Assembly: GCF_932276165.1 (NCBI RefSeq)
Contig: NC_063995.1
Span: 6,200,001-6,264,000, forward strand
Origin: Plutella xylostella
Taxonomy: Eukaryota > Arthropoda > Insecta > Lepidoptera > Plutellidae
DNA: 64,000 nt
Direction of reading: 5' to 3'
Position numbers and translations under genes: made by a program. The stretch's first letter is position 1. The number at the start of each line of letters is the position of its first letter. Below are positions 1 to 10,915 of this stretch, in pieces. The notes beneath the pieces were generated by a model that searched no databases, was not told where the DNA came from, and worked only from the letters and a program-made list of their open reading frames with translations.

Positions 1-865
1 GTTGTAGATAATACGTAGAATAACTTAAGCAGAAAGTTGTAGGTAAAATAGTAAACGAAAGGTTGAAAATAGTCGGATCGTGCTTGGTTTTTTTTTTTGT
101 AAGTGCGAATCAGGCCCAGGTAAAATTAGGCGGCGAATTTTGCCAGAAGCATAATGTTGGCTAGCTAACATTTATCAAGAATTTAGCAAAAACAACTCTA
201 TTGTTTCAGCACAGAAATGTACCTCTGGTCATCTCAAGAGTAAAAGTCAAACATCTTATGGCTTTGAAATTCAATATCCGTACAAGAACCCACTTTTGGC
301 TCCCTTACAGTAAGATTGCTTCTCAATAGCAGCAGCCATTTTAAAAAGCGTTCATTCTTTAGTTACGCAACAGTGGACCCATTAGCAGAGCACACAGCGA
401 GTCGACAATAATTGGTTTACTGTATCGAGAAAATCGTTCGTTTCGATACTATTGTATAACTCGGAAGAGAAGCACTTCCTGCCAATTTTCTCTTCTAATA
501 GGATTTAATGCGAATCGTTCCTTTCTAAATACAAACTAGTTTTTATATAACTAATGCCTACCCGGATAGGTGCGATGAAAATTGTGCTACATACTTTAAT
601 AAGCTATAACTTTAAGAAGCTATTTATGTTATTGGCCAGACTTTGTCATGGCGAAGAGCTCTTCTCATAAGTTAGGCTCATCACTTCATGCAGAAATAAA
701 GTTTACCAGCGTACTTCTTGAAGCCATCAACGATGTAAGAAATCAAGGGTTGGCTGGAAGAATTTACTTTTTGGCAATAAGCCCGCCTTTGTGTAGGTAC
801 TTACTATTTCTAACTTTGTATTTCCTAACTATTTTTGTTATCCAATAAAGTGTGTATAAGTGCAG
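1..865. other. intronic or upstream sequence of the gustatory receptor, no gene seen
   Basis: AT-rich sequence without a convincing exon. A 66-codon open frame at 648-848 has no recognisable domain. I infer that this is intron of the gustatory receptor whose exons start at about 866. Confidence 0.5.
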
Positions 866-1032
866 ACTCACTTGCAGAAGTACGGGGAGGGTTTCTGGCG
901 GGCCACGCGCGAGCAGTACGGGCGCGCCACGCAGCTAGTGCGCCGCGTGGACCGCGTCATCAGCGGCGTCGTCTTCATCAGCTTCGCCAACAACCTGTTC
1001 TTCATCTGCCTTCAACTGTTTCATACGTTGGA
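866..1032 (+). CDS. sugar-type gustatory receptor, internal exon (first of four seen)
   Basis: The exon is open from an acceptor AG at 864-865 (an alternative AG lies at 876-877) to a GTGAGT donor at 1033, leaving two bases of a split codon. It encodes a hydrophilic stretch (FWRATREQYGRATQLVRRVD), then the membrane segment SGVVFISFANNLFFICLQLF. That last segment is characteristic of the insect sugar receptor clade (Gr5a/Gr64 type), seven-span ligand-gated cation channels in the membrane of taste neurons. The splice phase matches the next exon at 2034. The N-terminal part of the receptor is not in the window. The ligand cannot be told from sequence. Confidence 0.85.
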
Positions 1033-2033
1033 GTGAGTATTGTGACCTTTGCGATATTAGGCAAACCGAAAGAAGTGTCTCCGAGTGACGTATCATAGCT
1101 AACATACGAGTACTTCCGGACAAGGAATATAGGACTTGTATAACGAGAAGTTTCCAGCGCATCCAACCACTAGTCCAGGCATCAGCTGGCAACATATGAG
1201 ATTGTTTAATTCTTTCAGCACAGTAATAAAAGGTAGTCGAGCTCTAGTGTATTTTATTGACAAGCTAAGAAGAAGAGCGTGATGCCAATTTCTTTTGCTT
1301 TGTTACATAATTGATACCTGAAAAATTTATTGGTTATTGTTACCCCTATACAACGTCGTCCACTCTCAGCAACTACTCTTGTGTTTAACCTTCTCCTCCA
1401 CAAGGGGTTTTATGTTTCCATATGAAATCGTTTTATTGGTTTACGGTTCAAAAATGCAAGCCACCAATTCAATAACTTTACTTTACTGACCATATAACTG
1501 TTTTATTTACGCATTTTAGAACCGGGAAGCGGGGAAAATCGGTATGTTTGCATCCAGTGCCTGAGTAAGTACCGAACTATCAAAGCAAATAAAGATTTTA
1601 TTTATTAATACCTGGGAGCCAATTCTCAGCAGAAATTATTGTATTGAAGAATAACCTCTATATATTTAAGTGTACTGACAGACCATTGAAAAGCTTTTTC
1701 ATAGCCGTACTTATCGCTGAGAATTGCCCCCGTGGAAATGCCTGCATTCGTCGCAATTACCCGTTAAAACCATTAAGCTACGGGATTTCACATTTCACAC
1801 ATAGTATTGGTATAGCAGGTGGACCTGCTCTGAAATAAATATTGCTGTGTGATCGATTTATTCCTCTCATAATCCTAATCTCTGCGTAAACTTAGTTTTT
1901 AAATTTAAGCAAAGAACCTGATAATATTTATGGCTACGCTGGTCCATAGCGGTCCATACTTAAAACTTTTTTCTATCCATACTAAACTACGTAAGTACGT
2001 TTGAATGTACCTAAATTTTCTAATGTTTTCCAG
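1033..2033 (+). other. intron of the gustatory receptor
   Basis: Bounded by GTGAGT at 1033 and TTTTCCAG ending at 2033. No nested gene or clear repeat seen. Confidence 0.7.
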
Positions 2034-2202
2034 AGTACAGCCAGTAGCCGGCTTCATCACCACTCTCTACTTCTCGTTCTCGCTCGTCTACCTTCTCACT
2101 CGCTCGGTGTCGATGTCTCTGATCGCGGCGCAGGTTCACACCGCGTCCACCGTGCCCGCTCCCGTGCTCTACAACGTGTCGTCTTCTGAGTACTGTGAGG
2201 AG
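2034..2202 (+). CDS. sugar-type gustatory receptor, internal exon
   Basis: The exon is 169 bp: one base completing the split codon plus 56 codons. It encodes a membrane span (GFITTLYFSFSLVYLLTRSV), then SMSLIAAQVH and a loop with the conserved cysteine in SSSEYCEE. The sugar receptor family has the same order: hydrophobic span, S-x-A-x-x-H/N, variable loop, then a cysteine before the final helix. It ends exactly before GTCAGT at 2203 in phase 0. Confidence 0.88.
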
Positions 2203-2856
2203 GTCAGTAGAATATACTGGCTGGTGATATAATGGGTGTAGAAGACAGTGAAACAAATTGGTAAAATTTATCAACTTTTCACAAGAAAGGGCCAAGGGCT
2301 TTGGAAAAGCTCTTATTTCGATTGTGCATTTTCGCGCGTATGTTTCTTGAGGAAAGCTCTCCAGTTTTACCAGTAATTACATCATGTTGCTTAACATTTC
2401 AGGGACATGAAGTTGAAGTGTTTCCCTCACAATGTTTTAAATTTCAATATATATGGCTCTGAAATTATAAGTCACTTGACCTATTGGTAAAAACTAGAGC
2501 AACTGCACTATTCACAGTGGACGATGCACATTTAGAAATCGCAGTGAACGAATACTAATAATATTCTGTAAATAAAGTGTCTAAGGCGGACCCTAGAGCT
2601 ACAATAACATTGTGCAATAAGATTTAATTGCGTTTTGAATTTGTTTGCGCAATCTTCAATATTAACCATATACAATGAATTATACTGCACAATTTTCAAT
2701 GTTGCGCAATATAATTGATCGTCTAGGGGGCGCCTAACAGACGCTCTGCACAGCTTTAATTCGCTTTATCTAGGAGCGTCTAACTGAACACTTCAGTGAT
2801 CCTCCACAAGTGAAGTGTGCTTGAGTGAGTAATAAGTGAGTCATTATAAACCGCAG
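2203..2856 (+). other. intron of the gustatory receptor
   Basis: Bounded by GTCAGT at 2203 and CCGCAG ending at 2856. No gene seen. Confidence 0.7.
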
Positions 2857-2946
2857 GTGCAAAGGTTCGTCTCGCAAGTGAACGGAGAGAAAGTGGCGTT
2901 GAGTGGCCTCCAGTTCTTCAGTGTGACGCGAGGCTTGCTACTTACT
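2857..2946 (+). CDS. sugar-type gustatory receptor, internal exon
   Basis: A 90-bp phase-0 exon between CCGCAG and GTAAGT. It encodes thirty residues including VALSGLQFFSVTRGLLLT. The pattern ALSG-x-x-F-F-x-x-T-R precedes the last transmembrane helix of sugar gustatory receptors. Confidence 0.88.
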
Positions 2947-3359
2947 GTAAGTTTCATGAACAGACCTATTTTTGGTCCACCCATGATCAAGCTAATAAGC
3001 TTGCAATAGCATGATAGTGTTACTGGTATATCCACTTCTGGGTTTAAACCCGGTTATATTATCCCCTACTTTATAAATACCTCTTCACGTTAAAACGGCA
3101 GAACAGATTTTAATGACATTTGGTATGAAGTTAGCTGACACCCTGGATTCACACATATGCTACTTTTTATCCCGGAATTCCTATGGGAAAACTTTTTAAG
3201 GCGAAGCGAAGCTCGCGGTAACATTTAGTATTTACATAATTATAAACCCACCTCTTAAATCACTTTTAAAGATCTAAGCATAAGATACACACACAGAGAT
3301 GCGGGAAGTGACTTTGCTCTTTACTATGTAGTCATTAATCCTGTCTGTTTTTCTTTCAG
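2947..3359 (+). repeat. intron with a short interspersed repeat copy (about 3040-3222)
   Basis: The stretch from about 3040 to 3222 ends with 'aaggcgaagcgaagctcgcgg' type sequence. It is an opposite-orientation relative of the repeat at 27162-27347: both share the cgcgagcttcgcttcgcctt and ccgggataaaaagtag signatures. This is a common lepidopteran short interspersed family. The remainder is plain intron ending in TTTCAG at 3359. Confidence 0.6.
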
Positions 3360-3482
3360 GTGGCTGGCACTATAGTAACGTACGAACTAGTGATGTTCCA
3401 AATAAACTCTCCGGGGTCACGGAACTACGTCACTCCTGATCCCTCAATAGTGACGAACATCTCTAGCGTTTTCTCGACTTAG
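3360..3482 (+). CDS. sugar-type gustatory receptor, last exon with stop
   Basis: The exon is 40 codons plus TAG and starts in phase 0 after TTTCAG. It begins VAGTIVTYELVMFQ. The TYE(L)(V/I)-x-x-Q motif is the signature of the last helix of insect gustatory receptors. A tail of about 25 residues (PDPSIVTNISSVFST at the end) extends past the usual receptor end. The four exons together cover roughly the last three helices. A polyadenylation signal follows at 3536. Confidence 0.9.
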   Translation: MAGTIVTYELVMFQINSPGSRNYVTPDPSIVTNISSVFST

Positions 3483-3535
3483 CTATATACATAGCTATAT
3501 ATTATTTATAATCAAAGTGGTCTCAACTGTATTCT

Positions 3536-3541
3536 AATAAA
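3536..3541 (+). terminator. polyadenylation signal of the gustatory receptor
   Basis: AATAAA 54 bp after the stop codon. Confidence 0.6.
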
Positions 3542-6140
3542 AAGCAAGTATTCACATTTACATTAGGTACATAGGTACCCTAAGTAAATATATTTTCGCG
3601 AAAATGTATACATACACCTAAATTTCTTAGGTGCATACATACAAAACAGTATGGAAAGGCTACTGTAAGTTTCAAGTAATAGTAGTGTGAAGATTGGAGA
3701 TTTGTTGTTGATGTTAAATGCAGTACCTACCTACATACCACATGTTGGTTGGTAGTATATTCTCGTTTGTAATAAAATTTTCACGAATAAAAATTCAACA
3801 GCATTTTCATGAATATTTTTTTTATTAGGTACCTATGTATTTTTTGAGTTTGAAAGCAAACCAAAAATTTTACAATTACATACGTAATTATTTCTTAGCA
3901 CAAAATTAATTATTAAGATTTACCTGGTCTCTATAGATCCTACCTACATACTAAAACACAGAAAGTAATATGCGATTGTCAAATTAATAATTCATGTTCA
4001 AACATGGCAGCTAACAGATGATCATCCTAATTGCATTTGTGTATCATCGTTGCGACTCGTATTAACTCTGATCTAGAGCCAATATGCATAATGAATCACT
4101 CATTTGATTATGGAATAATTAGCGCAAACTTGTTATGCCAAAATCATCCATGTTAACATATCATTTAAGCCAAATACCTATGTAAGCATTTATTTTAGGT
4201 TACAAAATAACGTTTGGTAATGTATTCGTTTAGCAACTAAATTAATATTTACTAGTTACTGAACCAAATAAATATCATAATAATCGATGTCGGTTTAATT
4301 TGATTATTCAAATGAATCATTAATTGAAAGATCGCAAAGCAAGTCCTATTTGCATAAAGTTAGCACATCGTAGCCCCGAGTCATTCAAAAGTAGACTAAA
4401 TGTGGGTGGCATATTTTATATCTGATTAAAACCAATAAGTCGGAGTCCGTAAAGTCGCTTTTAGAATGAAGATAGAGTTGTTAGAAGTTTAATCAATATT
4501 CAAGGAAGACGGTTTCAATTTCAATATTTTGAAAGGATTTCCGTGAATAAGATTGACGGTCGCCTCAATTGATTTTAGTTGTAGATACCCACAATTTCAT
4601 TCAAAAATTAAATTGAATGGTTTTTATTTTCATTTCTTTTGTACACTTCTTTAATGTAATGAAATCTCAGGGGACATGTAATTTAATTATTATTTTTTTT
4701 TAAAGTTTTTGTTGGATTAGTTTTTTTTGCAAGATTGGATTATAAATACTGAAATATTTTAGAAAAATCAGAACTTTAGGATAACAGATGCAATGCAATT
4801 TATGATTTTGTCTAATGGAATATCTTAGTCCAGTCCTAATCTAAAATTCGAATCTACACCGTTTTATACCTGAAGATTCAATTTGACAAGAATTTTTGTT
4901 GGGACAAGGGATGAATCTAAATGTTTGCGAAGTAGGTACGTATGTAGGTAGTAGTTTCAAGTAACCTTTGATATGCTAATGGTACATTATTTTTCATGAG
5001 CACAAAGTGATTTTTACCCAGTTTTCGCTGTCAGAAATTCCATACATTTATAACCTGTCGTCGCTCAGATGCTATTGCAGTGCTTTACTTGTTTTATATC
5101 GGCCTTTCTTCTATTGATTTTCAAGTAATGTTAATTGTATGTAAGAGAAAGAGACGCTGGTATATTTGTATGAAAAAAGGAAAAGACAGTTTTAAAATAT
5201 TTTAAAAAATACTTACAGATGCATTGAGAGCTCTTTTTTGTGTCGCGGTTAAAGAGTCGATCTCTTGTAGTCCCACAGTTAACTCTACTGCACCATATTT
5301 GGTTGATGCAATACAGAGTCATGGTTCAAGATGTCAATAGGTACCTAAATATATTCAATTTTACTGTGTATGAAAGGATTTCCAAGTCGAAGCTTCCATT
5401 CGGCAAGTCATTAGGCATGCACCGTTGGACTTCGTAATAGCTCGAGTCCCGCTCGGGACGATGGAACTTGGCCTACAGAGATATTTATTTACCTGACCCG
5501 ATTTTCCGCTTTCCTTTGAAAACAAGTAAGTTAAACTTGAGTTATAATATTTATGTATAACTCTTTTGAAAGTTTGAGCGTTTTATCATATTTATATTGA
5601 TAACATTAAAATTATAAAGTAAAATTGGAATTTTAAAGGTGTAAATTTATCAATTTTGTAAGTACGTGATCTTTTTACCAGTCGAGTACCGAGGTACTGA
5701 ATTTTCATTTTGAATTTAAAAGGTAAAGCCCTATGGGAATAAACTGAAGGTATAATCCTGTGGTAATTAATACGTGCCCTTTAAATTATGCCTCATCTTA
5801 GCTTATGTTGATTACAGGTAGGGAATAATATCAGAATGTAGTATTTCAATAAAAAGTACACTGTTATTATCAGTGATTGTACTAAAAACAGTTTGTATAA
5901 TATTAAACAATATTTCTAATTACCAATTAATTCTAAAATATTGGTCATACATACCTATATACGTAATGCAAAGGTTATGAATAAGTATATTGGACGGATT
6001 CGGTTATTGTTTGTTTACATATTGCATTATTTTCTATATTTGTTGTTGTCGATGTCAGTGTGTCAAATAAAATGTTTCTTTATACACAGCAAGACAAAAA
6101 AAATCGTCGCGCTTGTTGACATCTCTCAGCAAACCAGAAG
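3542..6140. other. AT-rich intergenic DNA, nothing recognised
   Basis: No open frame with a domain and no structural RNA. Open frames at 5131-5437 and 5941-6168 are short and non-conserved looking. Confidence 0.5.
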
Positions 6141-6262
6141 GGCTAGCACGGGCGCATTTAAGATGTGACAAGAGTTTTGCATCGCGCTCACTCACATCGT
6201 GCAGCTTCAAGAGCGAGCGCGACGCAGAACTCTTGTCACGTCTTAAAAGCGCCCCGTGCTAC
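6141..6262. mobile_element. short hairpin MITE
   Basis: Two imperfect inverted arms of about 50 bp (left begins GGCTAGCACGGGCGCATTTA, right ends GCGCCCCGTGCT). Both contain 'gacaagagtt-tgc' and 'cgcgctc' in mirror order. The element folds over nearly its whole length. No coding capacity. Confidence 0.65.
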
Positions 6263-8391
6263 AGGGCCAGTATGAAAGATTTCCAGTTCACATCATGTTC
6301 AAGAGGCATTGCTTAAACTCAACGAGAAACGGTTCAACGCCCGCGCGTTTTTCTGGCTCTCCAACAGCCGAGAATATACGAACTTACTTATGTACAGGTA
6401 TACTCGTAATAAGATTCTGTTGAAATATAGCTCAATACACCTATTCTTTATGTTGAATAAACCGAAGTTGCTAAATAAATGAAATTAATATTGCACTTTT
6501 TTTACGAAACGGGCCCTTATTACCTATAGGCAAAGTACCCCCCTTTTGTTCTATACAGATTTTAAAAAATATTAACTCATTAGTCTCATTTCTGATGAAA
6601 TATATTATGACAGTTTTAGTTAAAGTTATATCGTATCTTTGCAGCTGCTACGCCGCGTCGTAGCACTCAGAACCCGTAGCTGCTACGCCGTAGTCATCGT
6701 AGCAAAATATTTATGACGATTTTTTTTCATGCTTTGTTATTTTGATTGAACCTAAGAAAACCTCCTAACATAGCAAATTATTATAACTATTAATAGATGA
6801 ATATTTAGAATAGAACAGAATACTAAATTTTATTAAACACCTCTTATATAATACTAATAGCCAAAAGTAAATATAAAGATGAAGAAACCTTTAAATCTAA
6901 CCTTAAGTTATTGTAACATATCTAATAGCGCTAAAGTGGCTGGCAGTCCTCCCCGAGGATCACATCACTCTGGCCACATGTACGTACCTATAGGTACTCA
7001 CTACACGCTGGATTCTTATTTAGATTGGCTGCTAATACCGCCACCGGGGCGGCCCCTGAGCAATTTATTTTGAGTGAACCACAGATCTAATACGTTTTCT
7101 CAGGTAGACGCAAGAATATCTTGGGGTCTTGTTGTTGTTACGTTTAGAATAAAGTGCTGTTGTATTTTTATGTTATTGCAAACAAAATTTCCATTGTCCT
7201 ATCTCATAGGATACATAACTCTTTAAATAATTGATAATTATAATATTTTATGAATTTTAAAATTTATATTTTATTAAATTAATAATTTAAAATTAACATT
7301 TGACTTTGGTTAATGCTTCACTAAAATATTACACAAACTTACGCGATATAAAATAGCCCGATGGGTAACGTATCCAAAACATGAAGCTGTACCTCGCTGT
7401 GAATTTTAAATTACATGCAACTTATCTCTTGTCTGCAGCTAAGTGTTTCATAGATAGTTTTCGAGGCACATTTCCAACAGCTATTTGGGATGATAGAGTT
7501 TAGGTTTCGTGCGTATGTTACGCACGATATCTAAATTATGTAGGTTTAAGTAATAGACCTAGTAATTCTAGAGTCAGTATATTTAACTTAAAGTAGTAAA
7601 ATTACAATGGTGACTTCATAGCGTGTACGTGACAAACACTAGAGTTGGACTAGGGTTTGCCACTCACTCATGAAGTCATGACAAGAGATAGAGTCGCAAT
7701 TCAAAAAGTTCGCAAGTCATTTTTATAGTCACTTGTGTGAATAGACGTTTGACGCGGCTTGATGAGGCAATTTTTGCAGTAATGAAGAAAGACAATCTTC
7801 AAAAATGTACTAACATTAAATCTATTCTGGCCTTTTCAATATACTTCTACTATCCAGTAACCACTATACTCTCAAAGAACTTTAAAGAATGAGTAGAAGC
7901 ATGATACATTATCGCTTTTGTTTTAAAAGACATGTGGGCATCCGGTGGAGGGAGCTTTTTCCATCCCGGAAGTAGTTGTGGTGGGCGGACCCGAGCCTCT
8001 TGCGTCTGAAGCACAGCCTTAATGAAGTAACGCTGCGGAAACCTTTACAGTTTTTAGAGTAGTTAAGTGATCGCTAAAATAGTGACGAATTGTAACTCAT
8101 TGAGTATATTATACGTTGTCAGGGCGTTATACAAGCTACGTGAGCTTGTATTACGCCTAGATACAGTAGCTAATCGTCCGTTGTAACACACATCTGCATT
8201 TAACCTCTGAAGTATGGGAAACAAAAATGGTCTCTCAAAATACGAATCTGTAAGAAAACTCTGAATCAATTAGCTGAGTGTGATTTTATTCAAGTTTACA
8301 TTTGGAAAGCACCATTAAAATGACAAGCTGATGAAACTAAATAATGATAGTATAGGTATTCTGTGTAGGTATATGTATATAGTATTATATG

Positions 8392-8392
<1 letters not shown>
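6263..8392. other. intergenic DNA, nothing recognised
   Basis: Mostly AT-rich. A small motif 'gctgctacgccg' is repeated around 6640-6695. No gene supported. Confidence 0.45.

Positions 8393-8452
<60 letters not shown>
8393..8452. repeat. (TA)n microsatellite
   Basis: About 30 uninterrupted TA units. Confidence 0.95.
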
Positions 8453-8454
<2 letters not shown>

Positions 8455-8539
8455 CTTTATTTGTTTATTTAGTATATGTAGTGTTTAAGTAGTGTATTAT
8501 ACTCTTGCACCACAACTACCTCTAATCCTATTTTTTAAT

Positions 8540-8671
8540 TTATATGACTCTCTTCCATCCAAAGGTTGTCTGGTAGAGATTGCTATAAGCAATAAGGCCG
8601 CCTTTTTGTACTGTTGTTATTTTTAAGTTTTATTTTGTATTGATTCTGTTTTTTTGGTGCAAATAAAGAGG
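8540..8671 (+). mobile_element. 3' end of a CR1/jockey-like LINE or a SINE sharing that end
   Basis: Contains 'tcttccatccaaaggttgtc', 'gagattgctataagcaataa', 'ggccgcctttttgtac' and a terminal 'aaataaag'. This is a widespread lepidopteran LINE 3' end, also present in reverse at 29885-30022. It leads directly into the TATTG tail. Confidence 0.6.
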
Positions 8672-8809
8672 ATTGTATTGTATTGTATTGTATTGTATTG
8701 TATTGTATTGTATTGTATTGTATTGTATTGTATTGTATTGTATTGTATTGTATTGTATTGTATTGTATTGTATTGTATTGTATTGTATTGTATTGTATTG
8801 TATTGTATT
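8672..8809 (+). repeat. (TATTG)n pentanucleotide array
   Basis: About 27 copies of TATTG in register directly after the AATAAAG end, so it is an expanded LINE tail. The repeat makes long open frames that are not genes. Confidence 0.95.
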
Positions 8810-9613
8810 ATAGGTACCTACCCATTTTACTTCAGACTAACCCATATTTGCTTACAATATGTATATTTGACATTATCTTGTGTGAGTTCAGATAGGTGTG
8901 TAATGTGTATCAAGTAAGTATCGTGATTCGGTGATTCTACAATTAATTGGAGGCTCGGATGTTGGAATTGCAAATATGTACGAGTACAAGCTTCAATATG
9001 AATATTGAATAATTCATCCGTGTTGAGCCGCACGACACTTGAAGGATGATTGGGGCTGACGATTGTAGACTATTTTCACCCTATATACAGTACTGGAAGG
9101 AAACTATGTATTTATGTAATATGAATCAAGTATACAAGAGATGATTGGTAAGCATTTTTAAGGTATAATCTTTATATATCTGCCAATATCCTTGAAAAAA
9201 TAGCACACATCTAATATACCGTACCGTACCGTCTTCTATGTTATTTACGAATAAACAAAAAAGTTTATATACGATTTTAAAAAGTCTTCCTTTCCTATAA
9301 TGATGATCCACAACCCGGGCAACCCCGACTCTTCAAAGGCTAAGCACAGCCCGCGGGAAAAAGCTAGTGTAAAATAATTTGAATTTAGAAGGTTATAGTT
9401 GTAAACTTTTATTTCATAAACTCGTCTCGTGGTTCGGGACCCACTCCACGTTGTTTGTAGTTTGTATTGCGTTTGGCAACTTTTGTGGTGCCGTGCTCAA
9501 AAACGATTTGAATAAAACCGTAATTTAACTTTTCATGTCATATGAAAATGTTTTATTTTAGTTTTACGGGTTTTTAGTATTGTCGACTTCATAAATATCT
9601 ATTATGTAGTCTG
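8810..9613. other. intergenic DNA, nothing firm
   Basis: A fragment near 9315-9370 ending 'cccgcgggaaaaagctagtg' resembles the end of a SINE-like family. No gene. Confidence 0.4.
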
Positions 9614-9789
9614 AGCCTATCTGAAACCTAGTTAAACATTGTGGGAGATATGGCGTTTCGACTTTCTCTGTGTTCGGCATCATAAGGGTCACAGTGACAG
9701 TTAAATAAAGTCCATTTTTCTCTCCAACTTTAGTTTGCAAGGTGCGGGTGCCTATATAAATAGAGTGAGTCGCCCGCGCGCCTCAGTTG
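9614..9789 (+). repeat. left arm of a 176-bp inverted pair containing a core promoter
   Basis: This is the reverse complement of 14294-14469 with only a few substitutions. It starts with agcctatctgaaacctag and ends at the initiator. The arm contains AATAAA, a TATA box and an arthropod initiator, and points inward. Confidence 0.85.
9753..9788 (+). promoter_or_regulatory. TATA box plus initiator core promoter, left copy
   Basis: TATATAAATA at 9753-9762 and TCAGTT at 9783-9788 put the initiator A 32 bp after the start of TATA. This is the standard arthropod spacing. No long reading frame follows. Confidence 0.6.
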
Positions 9790-10510
9790 GTTTTTGATTT
9801 TTGAAGTGAACACTTCGGCAAAATGGCTCAATGTAGCCACGGTTCTCGTCGGCTTCGCTCCGACGGGGAAAAATATAATATTGAATTTGCGGAGTCCTCG
9901 CTGCCGGGAGCTGTAGCGTGATGCGGACCAGGCGGCGTGGGGCCTGCCGGCTGCTGCGCACGCAGCCATTGCTGAGGATTTCGCAACGAAGGTTTGAGTT
10001 GATAAGCCGTGAGTAAAATGCTATTATTTACTGCTTTTAAAAGCTCAGCCACTGGTCATAATGCTCCGGCGCTTGGGGTTTTTATCCCACGCAGTAGGGT
10101 CCGATTCAATAGTCGTGGTGATGATTGATCACATATTCCGGTCCTACTAGTGGCGCTTGAGCTAGATACTTACATTAATGACCGCTTTTAGTAAAGCATA
10201 TGTTAATTTTATACAGGAAAAAATTATAAAAATATATTTTTCTACCCTCAATTTCTAATATTTTTAGAAAACAGTTGATAAAAACTTTGCTATTACAATA
10301 ATGCACTTGATTATAGCTTATGTAAGGCTTTACAAACAGGAGCTTTCCAGGACCATCATAGGATTTTTTTACAGGAAGCACGTGGCTCCGAGTTTCAGTA
10401 TGTTGGGACATTGTGGCATGTGCGGCGAGTAATGTGATCCGCCGGTACCTACCCGCTGAGGGTAGGCAGGCCGATTCGGTGAAATTGAAGTTTCGTGTAA
10501 CCTGCAACCG
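9790..10510. other. sequence downstream of the left promoter, no gene
   Basis: Possible transcribed region. The first ATG after the initiator (in 'aaaatggctcaatgtag') starts a frame I cannot connect to any protein. No domain seen. Confidence 0.35.
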
Positions 10511-10915
10511 GCCCTGTGCTCCCGCGCTGGCCGCCGTCTCGTGGCACCTGCATCGCAGCGTACACCCGGCCCTGCGCTCCTGCCCTGGCCACCGGTTCGT
10601 GCCACCTGCATCGCAGCATACACCCGGCCCTGTGCTCCTGCGCTGGCCGCCGTCTCGTGCCACCTGCATCGCAGCGTACACCCGGTCCTGGCCCTGGCCA
10701 CCGGTTTGTGGTACCTGCATCGCTGCATAGACCCAGCCATGCACTCCTGCCCTGGCGGCTGTACACCCGGTCCTGGCCCTGGCCACCGTTTTGTGCCACC
10801 TGCATCGCAGTGTACACCCGGTCCTGGCCCTGGCCACCGGTTTGTGCTACCTGCATCGCTGCATAGACCCAGCCATGCACTCCTGCCCTGGCGGCTGTGT
10901 TGTTCCACCTGCATC
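10511..10915. repeat. GC-rich minisatellite, 51-58 bp units
   Basis: About seven units built around 'cacctgcatcgcagcgtaca', 'cccgg(t/c)cctg' and 'ccctggccaccggtt'. The first three units are 58 bp; later ones are 51 bp or carry an extra 'agacccagccatgcactcct' segment. It is open in several frames on both strands because of repetition and composition, so the long open frames here are not evidence of a protein. Confidence 0.85.

Noticed and set aside
8654..8917. Open frames of the form YCIVLYCIVL
   Set aside because: Pure translation of the TATTG array.
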